From positions 1-42,084 of the forward strand of contig JAEZTV010000021.1 in NCBI GenBank assembly GCA_023421245.1: DNA of 42,084 bases. Reading direction: 5' to 3'. Every line of letters begins with the position of its first letter. The stretch's first letter is position 1. Shown piece by piece: positions 33,218-41,328 of the stretch. The DNA is from Bacillota bacterium. GTDB lineage: Bacteria; Bacillota; Clostridia; Oscillospirales; Ruminococcaceae. Both the position numbers and the translations under genes were made by a program. The notes under the pieces were generated by a model. The model searched no databases and was not told where the DNA came from. It was given only the letters and a program-made list of their open reading frames with translations.

Positions 33218-34696
33218 GTGGAAAACCGCAACATATATGCAGATATTGCCAAGCGAACCGACGGCAACATCTACATTGGCGTAGTAGGGCCGGTTCGCAC
33301 AGGCAAAAGTACCTTTATCAAACGGTTTATGGAGACGCTGGTGCTGCCCAATATCGGCAACGATTTTAAGCGTGAGCGGGCAAACGACGAGCTGCCGCAG
33401 TCGGCGGCGGGGCGGACGATTATGACCACCGAGCCGAAGTTTGTACCCGAAGAAGCGGTGGAAATTAAGCTTGAGAATGCTGTAAACCTGCGGGTACGCA
33501 TGATCGACTGTGTGGGCTACATTGTGCCAAGCGCCATCGGTTATATTGAAAACGATAACCCGCGCATGGTGCAGACCCCGTGGTTTGACAGTGAGATACC
33601 CTTTAACATGGCGGCGGAAATCGGCACGCAAAAGGTGATTCGCGAGCATTCCACCATCGGGCTTGTTTTAACCACCGACGGCAGCATCAGCGAAATTCCG
33701 CGCGATGAGTACGAAGAGGCGGAAGAGCGCGTTATTGAGGAGCTTAAGGAGATTAACAAGCCGTTTGTCGTTCTGCTCAACAGCCGCAATCCCGATGGTG
33801 TCGAGGCGCAGGAGCTGCGCGCGGAGCTGGAAAACAAGCATAATGTACCCGTGACCGCTGTAAACTGCCTGCACTTAAGCGAGGAGGATATCCGCGCTAT
33901 CATCGGCAAGGTGCTGATGGAGTTCCCCGTCAAGGAAATCCTCGTTGATATCCCAAGGTGGATTATGTCGCTTGAAAACAACCATTGGCTTAAGACGGGC
34001 GTATGCGGCAGCATCAAGGCGGCGGCGGTAGATATCAAGCATGTCAGTGAGATATCCGAAAAGCTTGCTAACGTTCGGGAATGCGAGTATGTCGATAACG
34101 TCGAGATCAAGGGTATCGACATGGGCAACGGCTCTGCGCGTGTGGATGTCGGCGTTGCCAACGAGCTGTTTTATAAGATTTTGGGCGAGGCTACCGGCAT
34201 TGAGATAAACTCCGAGGCAGAGCTTATGCCCTGTATGATAGAGCTTGCTAACATGAAGCGCGAGTACGACAAGGTGCGCAGCGCGATTGAGGAAGTCAAC
34301 GCCACCGGCTACGGTATCGTCATGCCGGGGATTGACGAGCTTGCGCTTGATGAACCCGAGATTATCAAGCAGGGAGGACGCTACGGGGTACGGCTGAAGG
34401 CATCGGCGCCATCGATACATATGATGAAGGCAAACATCATGACCGAGGTCTCGCCGATTGTCGGCTCCGAAAAGCAATCGGAGGAGCTGGTGATGTATCT
34501 GCTCAAGGAGTTTGAGGAAAACCCGCGCAAGATATGGAACTCCAACATCTTCGGAAAATCCTTGCACGAGCTGGTCAACGAAGGCCTGCATAACAAGCTA
34601 AACCACATGCCGAGCGATGCGCGCATTAAAATGACCGAAACCATAGAACGGATTATCAACGAGGGCTGCTCGGGTCTTATCTGTATCATTCTGTAA
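33218..34696 (+). CDS. spoIVA: Stage IV sporulation protein A (SpoIVA), coat-basement ATPase
   Basis: A 492-residue protein, the same length as in B. subtilis. SpoIVA hydrolyses ATP to polymerise into the basement layer of the spore coat on the forespore surface. The Walker A loop GPVRTGKST is at residues 24-32; the Walker B-type segment MIDCVGY is near 95. The middle and C-terminal domains are collinear with the family, and the protein ends in GCSGLICIIL, matching the C-terminus needed for binding SpoVM. GTG start with AAAGGGGGG upstream. It lies directly after sipL. The trans-acting Thr residue and other ATPase details look normal as far as I can check. Confidence 0.96.
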   Translation: MENRNIYADIAKRTDGNIYIGVVGPVRTGKSTFIKRFMETLVLPNIGNDFKRERANDELPQSAAGRTIMTTEPKFVPEEAVEIKLENAVNLRVRMIDCVGYIVPSAIGYIENDNPRMVQTPWFDSEIPFNMAAEIGTQKVIREHSTIGLVLTTDGSISEIPRDEYEEAEERVIEELKEINKPFVVLLNSRNPDGVEAQELRAELENKHNVPVTAVNCLHLSEEDIRAIIGKVLMEFPVKEILVDIPRWIMSLENNHWLKTGVCGSIKAAAVDIKHVSEISEKLANVRECEYVDNVEIKGIDMGNGSARVDVGVANELFYKILGEATGIEINSEAELMPCMIELANMKREYDKVRSAIEEVNATGYGIVMPGIDELALDEPEIIKQGGRYGVRLKASAPSIHMMKANIMTEVSPIVGSEKQSEELVMYLLKEFEENPRKIWNSNIFGKSLHELVNEGLHNKLNHMPSDARIKMTETIERIINEGCSGLICIIL

Positions 34697-34710
34697 AGGG
34701 CGGCAAACAG

Positions 34711-34753
34711 CAACGGGCACGGATTTTGGGGTATCCAAAATCCGTGCCCGTTG
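34711..34753. terminator. Long hairpin between convergent spoIVA and rpsD
   Basis: A perfect 19-bp stem (34711-34729 with 34735-34753) around loop GGTAT. No T-run follows on either strand; its position between converging genes fits a shared terminator. Confidence 0.6.
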
Positions 34754-34785
34754 CGTATGAAAACGATACTGTATGAATAGAAAAT

Positions 34786-35388
34786 CTATTTGCTGTAAAA
34801 CTCAACAATCAGGCTCTCGTTCACCGGCAGGTCAATATCTTCGCGTCTTGGTAGGCGCTCCACCCGTCCGGTCAGCCCTTTTGCATCCAAAACAAGCCAT
34901 GCGGGCACGGTGTGCACGCTGTCTGCCATGTGTGAAAACAGTGCGCTTGTGCGGCCTGATTCTTTCACCGAAATCACATCCCCAACCTTTACCCGGTAGG
35001 ATGGAATATCCACACGTTTGCCGTTAACCAGCACAAGTCCATGGCTTACCGCCTGACGCGCCTGTCTGCGGGCAGAACAAAACCCAAGCCGGAAGACGAT
35101 GTTATCCAGACGAAGCTCCATCAGCATTAAAAGATTCTCGCCCGTAAGGCCCTCACGCATCTTGCGTGCACGCAAAAAGGCAAGATAAAACGGACGCTCC
35201 AGCACGCCGTACACAAACTTAACCCGTTGCTTTTCTCGCAGTTGAAGGGCATATTCACTCATCTTGCGCGGTCTGCCGCTTGCGGTACGCGTGCCTGTGC
35301 GGTTTGATGTTTTATAGATGCCAAGCAGCGCGGGGCTGATATCCAGCGAGCGGCAGGATTTTAGTATCGGATCTCGATTTGTCGCCAT
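34786..35388 (-). CDS. rpsD: 30S ribosomal protein S4 (stand-alone, zinc-free form)
   Basis: A 200-residue ribosomal protein that starts assembly of the small subunit. The S4 N-terminal region ends in KMSEYALQLREKQRVKFVYGVLERPF, followed by the RNA-binding S4 domain with RLDNIVFRLGFCSARRQARQ near 93-112. The cysteine cluster that binds zinc in many S4 proteins is absent from the N-terminus (only one Cys, in LKSCRSL). The gene is not in a ribosomal protein operon and has its own strong promoter, so it may be a second copy of rpsD, of the kind found in several Clostridia. ATG at 35388 with GAGGTTA upstream. Confidence 0.93.
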   Translation of the reverse strand: MATNRDPILKSCRSLDISPALLGIYKTSNRTGTRTASGRPRKMSEYALQLREKQRVKFVYGVLERPFYLAFLRARKMREGLTGENLLMLMELRLDNIVFRLGFCSARRQARQAVSHGLVLVNGKRVDIPSYRVKVGDVISVKESGRTSALFSHMADSVHTVPAWLVLDAKGLTGRVERLPRREDIDLPVNESLIVEFYSK

Positions 35389-35437
35389 GTAATTAACCTC
35401 ACTACTCCCATATATTCAGGATTTAAAATACACTAAT

Positions 35438-35466
35438 ATTGTATACATTACAAAGAGAAAAGTCAA
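35438..35466 (-). promoter_or_regulatory. Sigma-A promoter of rpsD
   Basis: On the minus strand TTGACT (35466-35461), 17-nt spacer, TACAAT (35443-35438), 49 nt before the start codon. The leader is short and no S4-binding pseudoknot is evident. Confidence 0.75.
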
Positions 35467-35476
35467 TACTAAAAAC

Positions 35477-35515
35477 AGCAATCCCTTTGCCGTTTTTTGC
35501 GGCAAAGGGATTGCT
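35477..35515 (-). terminator. Terminator of the hydrogenase maturation operon
   Basis: A 16-bp stem (35477-35492 with 35500-35515; core GCAATCCCTTTGCCG) directly after the hydF stop codon, followed on the minus strand by GTTTTTAG. Confidence 0.9.
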
Positions 35516-35516
35516 C

Positions 35517-36749
35517 TTAATCCTCCAGTGCAAGGCGTGCTTCCGCAAAAGGGGAGACGGCACGGCGCAGAATGTCCGTCGTATGGGCAATTAACACGCC
35601 GTAATTGGTAATGCACACACCCGCCGCGCGCGCCGTTTGCACGCGGTAGGCCATCTCGTTGCGGTTTAGCATACAGCCGCCGCAGTGCACGATCAGCGCA
35701 TACTGCGAGATGTCCTGCGGGTAGTGCGCACCGCTTGCCCACTCAAACCGGATGCCCGGCCCCGCAAGCGAGGTTATCCATCGCGGCAGCTTCACCGTGC
35801 CGATGTCGTCGGTCTGGCGGTGATGGGTACAGCCCTCCACAATCAGCACGCGGTCGCCCGCGGTAAGGGTAGAGGCACGCCGTGCGCCGCGCACCATCTC
35901 GGCAAGGTCGCATTTCTGCCTTGCAAACAAGATGGAAAACGAGGTGAGCGGGATGTACGCAGGAACCGCGGCAGCCACCCTTGCAAACGCCTGAGAATCG
36001 GTAATCACCACAGCGGGCGGCTGCGTTAAGCGGCCAAGGGCAAGGGGCAGCTCGCTGTCTTTCGCCACAACGGCAATCGCGTCGCGCTCAAGAATATCAC
36101 GAATGGTTTGCTGCTGCGGAAGAATCAGACGCCCCTTTGGCGCTCCGGCATCAATGGGCGTCACCAGCACCGCAACATCACCCGCACCAATGAGGCCATC
36201 CACCAGCGAGGGGTCGTCCGCTGCACCGTGTACGTTGTCCACGATAAGCTGCAGTAGCCTGTCAATCCCTTCACCGGTCGCAGCGCTCACGCATACGGTG
36301 GGGATACCGGCTTTTGTGCGCACCGCTTCGAGCGCGTTTTCGGGCAGCTGTACCAAATCACACTTATTGAGCGCCGCAACGCATGGAATTTTGCGCAGCC
36401 TAAGCTCTGCAATCAGGCTTTCTTCCTCCTCGGTAATGCCGTTTTGTATATCGCACACCACCACGGCAAGATGACACCTGCGCAGTACCTCGTAGGTTTT
36501 TTCAATGCGCAGCGCGCCAAGCTCGCCCTCATCATCCAGCCCCGCAGTATCAATCAGCACTACTGGGCCGACGGGAGCAAGCTCCATTGACCGAACCACC
36601 GGATCGGTAGTGGTACCTGCCACCGCGGAGGTCACGGCAACAGGCTGTCCCGCAAGTGCATTGAGCAGTGAGGATTTGCCCGTGTTTCTCAGGCCGAACA
36701 GCCCGATGGCAGTTCGGCTTGCACGGGGTGTTGCATTCAGGTTATTCAA
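35517..36749 (-). CDS. hydF: [FeFe]-hydrogenase H-cluster maturation GTPase HydF
   Basis: A 410-residue scaffold protein on which the two-iron part of the H-cluster is assembled before transfer to the hydrogenase. The GTPase domain (1-175) has GLRNTGKS (19-26), TTTDP and NKCD motifs. The middle domain mediates dimerisation. The C-terminal domain holds the iron-sulfur ligands: CTHH near residue 306 and HCGGC near 353, the CxH...HCxxC pattern of the family. TTG start with GGGAGG 9 nt upstream; it overlaps the hydE stop codon. It is the last gene of the hydG-hydE-hydF operon. The structural hydrogenase gene is not in this window. Confidence 0.95.
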   Translation of the reverse strand: MNNLNATPRASRTAIGLFGLRNTGKSSLLNALAGQPVAVTSAVAGTTTDPVVRSMELAPVGPVVLIDTAGLDDEGELGALRIEKTYEVLRRCHLAVVVCDIQNGITEEEESLIAELRLRKIPCVAALNKCDLVQLPENALEAVRTKAGIPTVCVSAATGEGIDRLLQLIVDNVHGAADDPSLVDGLIGAGDVAVLVTPIDAGAPKGRLILPQQQTIRDILERDAIAVVAKDSELPLALGRLTQPPAVVITDSQAFARVAAAVPAYIPLTSFSILFARQKCDLAEMVRGARRASTLTAGDRVLIVEGCTHHRQTDDIGTVKLPRWITSLAGPGIRFEWASGAHYPQDISQYALIVHCGGCMLNRNEMAYRVQTARAAGVCITNYGVLIAHTTDILRRAVSPFAEARLALED

Positions 36750-37843
36750 GTGACAATGCCTCCCTTTTGCGGCTGGATTGAATGATCAATGTGGTCACCA
36801 CGCGAAAAGTCCGGCGCAAAGCCCGCCGATTCAATGCGCCGTGACAGGCAGCCAAGGCATTCGGCAGCCTCCTCACCGGTACATATTTTGTTGTCATACA
36901 ACGCGTAATCCTTTCGATGACGCACAGGGGATAGGTTTGGCATCACAACATTTGCCCCTGCCTTTAGCCCTTTTTCGCGGCCAAGCGGGTCGATGGTTCC
37001 AAGTGCCGTGGTGGCGGGCAGCAAAACCTTTGGTAACAGACAGCGCACCAGCGAAAGCAGCACCAGTGTTCGGTCTGCCGTTGGGGTGGCGCAGGCCGCA
37101 AACTGCGTGTCACGGTGGGGTACAAATGGCCCAAGCCCTACCATCTGCGGTTGTAAATCGCGCAGAAAAATAAGATCATCCGCAAGCGTGTCGGCGGTTT
37201 GATACGGCGACTGTACCATAAAACCAGCCCCTACCTGAAAACCGATGTCGCGTAGGGCGTACAGACACTCTTTGCGCTGTGCAAGGGTCAAGTTATGCGG
37301 GTGGAGCTTTGTGTAATGCGCGTCGTTTGCCGTTTCGTGCCGCAGCAAATAACGCCGTGCGCCGGCGCGGAACAAACGTTCGTACGATGCACGGTCGCGC
37401 TCTCCAAGAGAAAGTGTCAGCGCGCAGTCGGGGTAGCGCGCGGTAATGCCACGCACCAATGCACACAGGTAATCATCGGTAAAGGAAGGGTCCTCGCCAC
37501 CCTGAAGAACAAAGGTACGAAACCCGAGCGCATACCCCTGCTCGCAGCAGGTAAGAATCTCATCATGTGTCAAGCGGTAGCGGGCGGCATTTGGGTTGCC
37601 GCTGCGGATACCGCAGTAAAAGCAGTCGTTCTTGCAGTAGCTTGAAAATTCAATCAGCCCGCGAAAGAAGATGCGCGTGCCGTAATGCTCGCGGCGCAGG
37701 GTATCGGCACAGGCAGTCAGCGCGTGGTGCTCCTGCGCGGTTGCGTCCTCAAAAAAGAAGCGAATGATCTGTGCAAGCTCCTGACGGGTTGCGCCATTGA
37801 GGTGCGCGGTAAACTCCCGCGCCTGTTTTAGCGGTAGCTGCAT
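36746..37843 (-). CDS. hydE: [FeFe]-hydrogenase H-cluster maturation radical SAM protein HydE
   Basis: A 365-residue radical SAM enzyme acting in synthesis of the H-cluster dithiolate bridge, downstream of the HydG product. The radical SAM cluster motif is C70-KND-C74-FY-C77. The TIM-barrel motifs FRTFVLQGGEDPSF and SLGERDRASYERLF follow, and ALGTIDPLGREKGLKAGANVVMPN is typical of HydE. The start is the ATG at 37843; the frame opens upstream to 37903 but that overlaps the hydG end and lacks a site. A GAAAGGG lies about 10 nt before the ATG. It overlaps hydF by 4 bases and lies 34 bases after hydG. Confidence 0.95.
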   Translation of the reverse strand: MQLPLKQAREFTAHLNGATRQELAQIIRFFFEDATAQEHHALTACADTLRREHYGTRIFFRGLIEFSSYCKNDCFYCGIRSGNPNAARYRLTHDEILTCCEQGYALGFRTFVLQGGEDPSFTDDYLCALVRGITARYPDCALTLSLGERDRASYERLFRAGARRYLLRHETANDAHYTKLHPHNLTLAQRKECLYALRDIGFQVGAGFMVQSPYQTADTLADDLIFLRDLQPQMVGLGPFVPHRDTQFAACATPTADRTLVLLSLVRCLLPKVLLPATTALGTIDPLGREKGLKAGANVVMPNLSPVRHRKDYALYDNKICTGEEAAECLGCLSRRIESAGFAPDFSRGDHIDHSIQPQKGGIVT

Positions 37844-37877
37844 ACAATGTAAACCCTTTCTGTTGCAATCAGAATAT

Positions 37878-39329
37878 CTATAAGCGCAGGTCGCGCTCGC
37901 CATTTTCCAAGCGTTTTAGATTTTGCACCACCACATCGTAAACAGGGTCGCCCTTCAGTCGTTTCACCCGCTCGCGGATGGCTACTTCGCCCTTTTCACG
38001 CGCCTCTTGTGAGGCATAATCAAGCAGATATTCCTTGAAGGTAAAGATCGCGTTGGGTATGCAGTAGTTATGCACAAACTTTGATTTTGCCACCTTCATG
38101 AACTCCTCGCCGGTGCGTCCCGCGCGGTAACAGGCGGTGCAGAATGAAGGAATCGAATCCTGCGAGCAGATTTGTTGGATAGAGGTATCGAGCGTGTTGA
38201 CATCCCCGATGGAGAACTGCTCCTTGTCGGGCAGAAAGTTTGCGGCCTTGCTCTTGGCATAGGCTCCCACGCCAATACGCGTGCCGGCATCAATCTGCGA
38301 TACGCCAAGCGGCAACACTGCGCGGCGTACCTCTTCCGGCTCACGGGCGGTGCAGATCATACCGGTGTAGGGTACGGACAAGCGAATGACGGCAATCAGC
38401 TTTTTAAACTCATCATCCGATACCGCATACTCAGGCTTGCTCGCATATGGGGTGCCGGTAGCCGGACGGATGCGCGGGAACGAGATGGTGTGCGGCCCGA
38501 TGCCGCCAAAGTTTTTCTCCAGATGGATGGTGTGATACAATAGCCCCATCACCTCAAACCGCCAGTCATACAAACCAAACAGCACGCCGATGCCACTGTC
38601 GTCAAGGCCTGCCCGCTGTGCGCGGTCCATTGCGTACAGTCTCCAGCGGTAATGCCCCTTGATGGTACCCGCGGGATGCATCTTTGCATAGGTTTCGTGA
38701 TGATAGGTCTCCTGAAATACCTGATAGGTGCCGATGCCGATATCCTTTAAGATACGAAGCTCATCCTCCGTCATGGGTGCGCAATTAACGTTGCAGCGGC
38801 GAATCTCGCCATGCTCACTCTTGACGCTGTACACCTTTTCGACGGTATCACGGATAAACTCAGCGCTTGTGGCAGGCGACTCCCCATACACGAGTACGGT
38901 GCGTTTCTGCCCTTCTTCAATCATGATACGAACCTCTTCTTCCAACTCGTCCATCGAAAGCGTCTGGCGGTGAATGGCGGTGTTGCTGCTGCGAAATCCG
39001 CAATAGGTACAGTTGTTGGCGCATTCATCACTGATGTACAGCGGCGCAAAGAATACGATACGGTCACCGTACACCTCCTGCTTAAGTTGGTGTGCAAGCT
39101 CAAACATCTCACCAATCGTTGTCGGGTCTTGATTTTGAATGAGGATGGCGGTCTCCTCCGGCTCAAGGCGCACGCACCCTTGTGCCTTTTTCAGTATGCG
39201 CCGCACATCCTCGCGCGATGGGTTCTTCCATTTGTTCAGCTGTGCCCATATCCTGTCATCATCGATGAAATCGCGCTCCATCCTATCGTAGTACTCAAAT
39301 TCGTCCTTGTACTTTTCTAAGAAATTCAT
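37878..39329 (-). CDS. hydG: [FeFe]-hydrogenase H-cluster maturation radical SAM protein HydG
   Basis: A 483-residue radical SAM tyrosine lyase that breaks tyrosine to give CO and cyanide ligands for the H-cluster. The SAM cluster motif is C103-ANN-C107-TY-C110. The C-terminal auxiliary cluster is bound by the CTACYRAG motif near 396-400, which distinguishes HydG from ThiH. Conserved stretches VYGESPATSAEFI and CNVNCAPMTEDELRILK are present. ATG start with AAAGGA 9 nt upstream. It is the second gene of the operon, 65 bases after the regulator gene. Length is normal. Confidence 0.96.
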   Translation of the reverse strand: MNFLEKYKDEFEYYDRMERDFIDDDRIWAQLNKWKNPSREDVRRILKKAQGCVRLEPEETAILIQNQDPTTIGEMFELAHQLKQEVYGDRIVFFAPLYISDECANNCTYCGFRSSNTAIHRQTLSMDELEEEVRIMIEEGQKRTVLVYGESPATSAEFIRDTVEKVYSVKSEHGEIRRCNVNCAPMTEDELRILKDIGIGTYQVFQETYHHETYAKMHPAGTIKGHYRWRLYAMDRAQRAGLDDSGIGVLFGLYDWRFEVMGLLYHTIHLEKNFGGIGPHTISFPRIRPATGTPYASKPEYAVSDDEFKKLIAVIRLSVPYTGMICTAREPEEVRRAVLPLGVSQIDAGTRIGVGAYAKSKAANFLPDKEQFSIGDVNTLDTSIQQICSQDSIPSFCTACYRAGRTGEEFMKVAKSKFVHNYCIPNAIFTFKEYLLDYASQEAREKGEVAIRERVKRLKGDPVYDVVVQNLKRLENGERDLRL

Positions 39330-39394
39330 ACTGCAATGTCCTTTCCAGCCGCTAATTACTTTAAAAACTATTACACATCATACACTTGGGAACA

Positions 39395-39643
39395 TCAGAC
39401 GTTCTTTGTCACCATCGATTTGACCGATACACCCGCAATGCGGCCAAGCCGCCCCGTCATCGCGCTGATTTCATCATTTGCGCCATCAACAATCAACGAG
39501 ATAACCGATACCCCGCGCTCGCGGTAGGGAATACCCATGCGTCCTACCACCAGATGTCCATAGTCGTGCAGCACGGCGTTAACCTGCTCGGCACACGATA
39601 GATCCTCCACAACAATGCCTACAATACCAATTCGTTTATCCAT
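39395..39643 (-). CDS. Iron-only hydrogenase system regulator, TM1266 family
   Basis: An 82-residue small protein of the ACT/NikR-C-like fold. The sequence RIGIVGIVVEDLSCAEQVN, followed by YGHLVVGRMGIPYRERGVSVIS and GRLGRIAGVSVKSM, matches the putative hydrogenase regulator family that accompanies hydEFG genes. It has no DNA-binding domain of its own. Start ATG at 39643 with GAAAGGA upstream; the frame extends to 39700 but that part lies in the terminator. It is the first gene of the hydrogenase maturation operon and immediately follows the structured RNA and terminator at 39668-40030, which suggests control by attenuation. Confidence 0.9.
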   Translation of the reverse strand: MDKRIGIVGIVVEDLSCAEQVNAVLHDYGHLVVGRMGIPYRERGVSVISLIVDGANDEISAMTGRLGRIAGVSVKSMVTKNV

Positions 39644-39667
39644 GTTACAGCCATCCTTTCTGGGACG

Positions 39668-39719
39668 CAAAAAAGCTCCCTTTTCACAAATCCCCGACAA
39701 AAGGATGCGAAAAAGGAGC
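39668..39719 (-). terminator. Intrinsic terminator before the hydrogenase regulator gene
   Basis: On the minus strand, GCTCCTTTTT (39719-39710) pairs with AAAAGGGAGC (39684-39675), with an inner ATCC/GGAT stem, followed by TTTTTT (39674-39669). It sits about 25 nt before the regulator ATG, the position expected of an attenuator. Confidence 0.8.
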
Positions 39720-40030
39720 GCAAGCGGCTAAGTTATTCGAAAAGTCAATTACGGTCGGGACCGCGTTGCCTTTCGGCAAATTCGATTTTCAAGTCGAAAA
39801 CCAAACCGGTGCCTGATCGCTTTGAATTTAAAGAGCGCTTCCGCTGCTTTGGCAGGCGGGGCGTCTTAAATCCATGCCATCGGTTTTTGGCCGATGATCG
39901 TTGACTTTGCACACGCAAAAAGCCCAGTGCGCGCCTTTCCGCTCGGAACACCTTGCGGTCGGGTGTAAATTACTGCGGCCCTGTATCCTCGGGCGCATCG
40001 CACGCGGGAACACCTTGCCGTAAGCAGTAC
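39668..40030 (-). ncRNA. Candidate structured leader RNA or stand-alone ncRNA, about 360 nt
   Basis: The transcript predicted from the promoter at 40065-40037 ends at the terminator 39719-39668. It codes for no plausible protein and shows many helices. The 5' helix TACTGC-ttac-GGC pairs with GCCGCAGTA (40029-40017 with 39979-39971). Next comes a long arm (CGCAAG...CTTTTTGCG, with TTCC-GAGC-GGAA inside). Also visible are hairpins CATCGG/CCGATG (39898-39873) and TTGCC-GAAA-GGCAA (39779-39766, GNRA loop). The 12-mer GCAAGGTGTTCC occurs twice, 62 nt apart (minus strand, 40018-40007 and 39956-39945). No hallmark of tmRNA, RNase P RNA, 6S RNA, SRP RNA or a riboswitch I know fits. It may act in cis on the hydrogenase operon or be a separate RNA. 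Confidence 0.6.
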
Positions 40031-40036
40031 ACGAAT

Positions 40037-40065
40037 ATTGTAGCATACGCGCCGCTGCTTGTCAA
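40037..40065 (-). promoter_or_regulatory. Strong sigma-A promoter of the structured RNA/hydrogenase operon
   Basis: On the minus strand TTGACA (40065-40060), 17-nt spacer, TACAAT (40042-40037). It is one of the best promoter matches in the window. Transcription should start near 40030, about 390 nt before the regulator gene. Confidence 0.85.
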
Positions 40066-40172
40066 AGCTTTAACAAAGATTTGCGCAAGCTATAATATGG
40101 CCTTGCAATGCCGCGCTTGAGCATGTGAATTCATGCGGCACCATCCGTTCGGGTATAGCTGTCATAATAAAC

Positions 40173-40766
40173 TTAATTTGCATCGGAGGTTGGTCTGGAT
40201 ACCTCAACATCACAGGCAACCGTTCGCAGTGTGTGGAATCGTTTCATGTTTTTGCAGATTAACCTAAGCATAGGGCGTAGTTCGGGTATGCGGTGCTGGC
40301 TTGATGCGTAATAGATTTTTGCTGCATGATCTTTGCCCATAAGCATAATCCCATTGTTCTCAATAGTATCGCTGCTCCAGTCCTGCACAATTTGGGTGAT
40401 ATCTATTTCGGTATAGTTGCAGTGATATGAAGTTTCAAATGAGATACATCGCTCTTGGCTAACGGCTGGAAATATATTTGTGCAGCCATATACGTTAAAG
40501 ATTTCCGATAGCGGATACAAGACATATTGGTTACAAATATCCTCTGCGTTTTGAGTGCTTTGGGTCTCACATGTACAATGCGGAAGTTTAAACAGAATAA
40601 GTTTTGCCCCGAGCAAAACCAAGTTGTGCAGCGTAATGGGCATATTGAAATGAAGATAGATTATTTTATCGCATCCCAATTGCAGAGATTGCCGCCATTG
40701 ATCCCGAATGAGATAGTTTACCGAATAATTAAATGATGTTTGAGCTCTCAAATCAATTACACTCAT
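40173..40766 (-). CDS. DNRLRE-domain-like protein, function unknown
   Basis: A 197-residue protein with one beta-sandwich domain. The part YTEIDITQIVQDWSSDTIEN, followed by NGIMLM and a closing PMLRLIC, matches the pattern of DNRLRE domains (VDVTxxVxxW...NxGxxL...PxLxV) found in extracellular and spore-surface proteins. No signal peptide is present. It holds eight cysteines, unusually many. The start is the ATG at 40766, 6 nt after AAGGGGGG; the codons upstream of it are in the site. Codon and base use are more A+T-rich than in neighbouring genes, which suggests recent arrival. It is divergent to the 95-residue gene at 40903. A spore-coat role is a guess. Confidence 0.7.
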   Translation of the reverse strand: MSVIDLRAQTSFNYSVNYLIRDQWRQSLQLGCDKIIYLHFNMPITLHNLVLLGAKLILFKLPHCTCETQSTQNAEDICNQYVLYPLSEIFNVYGCTNIFPAVSQERCISFETSYHCNYTEIDITQIVQDWSSDTIENNGIMLMGKDHAAKIYYASSQHRIPELRPMLRLICKNMKRFHTLRTVACDVEVSRPTSDAN

Positions 40767-40902
40767 GCATTGCCCCCCCTTATATAGCATATGCGGAGAT
40801 TTGGTTTGTAGCTTAAGTCTTCAACTTTTTTAAAACCTCAGAATATACTGCATAGAAAGGCTTTGTTCTCTTTCGAACCAATAATACCAAGGAGGTTTAC
40901 TC

Positions 40903-41190
40903 ATGGCTTCAGTTATTGTTACTGCAAGTGCAATGGCGTTATCGCAAAATTCGCCCTATAGTGTTGTTGATCTCACCTTTAATTATCAAGATACTACAGT
41001 CCAAAACGGAACTGTCCTTTACTATGGTGCCCTTCTTTCGGATGGTACGAATACCGAGTATGTGTTGTTCCCGCTCACGGTAACTTCCGGAACAGATATA
41101 CCGGATACTGCAGAATTTGCATATACGCCTGACGTAACTTTTACAGCGGAGATTACTGCCAGCGAGGGGAAAATCTATTACACCGCATAA
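40903..41190 (+). CDS. Small beta-rich protein (95 aa), unknown function
   Basis: A 95-residue protein with no recognised family. Its pattern of alternating hydrophobic residues and many Thr, Ser, Tyr and Asn predicts an all-beta fold of about 8 strands (for example VVDLTFNYQDTTV and YVLFPLTVTSGTDI). There are no cysteines, no signal peptide and almost no Lys or Arg, so it is very acidic. The ATG follows a textbook AAGGAGG. It is divergently placed from the DNRLRE-like gene, with 136 bases between, and shares its A+T-rich composition, so the two may be a functional pair. A phage tail or surface-fibre subunit or a coat protein are both conceivable. Confidence 0.65.
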   Translation: MASVIVTASAMALSQNSPYSVVDLTFNYQDTTVQNGTVLYYGALLSDGTNTEYVLFPLTVTSGTDIPDTAEFAYTPDVTFTAEITASEGKIYYTA

Positions 41191-41328
41191 TGTTATAGAA
41201 TCATTTAGAAGGGCATGTAAGGATCGCCTCTCCAGAGATTAAAACTATCCGCTTTTCAATTCCGCTTTTAGCAGGACAAATCTTGTTTTTCTTTGTGCTG
41301 ATGGATTGATTTTATTCGAACAACACAA

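Noticed and set aside
39750..39765. T-box-like sequence on the plus strand (CGGTCGGGACCGCG, compare GGTGGNACCGCG)
   Set aside because: Only the 3' nine bases fit, the upstream part needed for a T-box would lie in the antisense of the regulator gene, and no aminoacid-related gene follows on the plus strand.
39668..40030. tmRNA, RNase P RNA, 6S RNA or cobalamin riboswitch
   Set aside because: No 3' CCA or tRNA-like T-arm, no GAGGAAAGTC core, length too great for 6S RNA, and the B12-box and adjacent conserved segments are only loosely similar.
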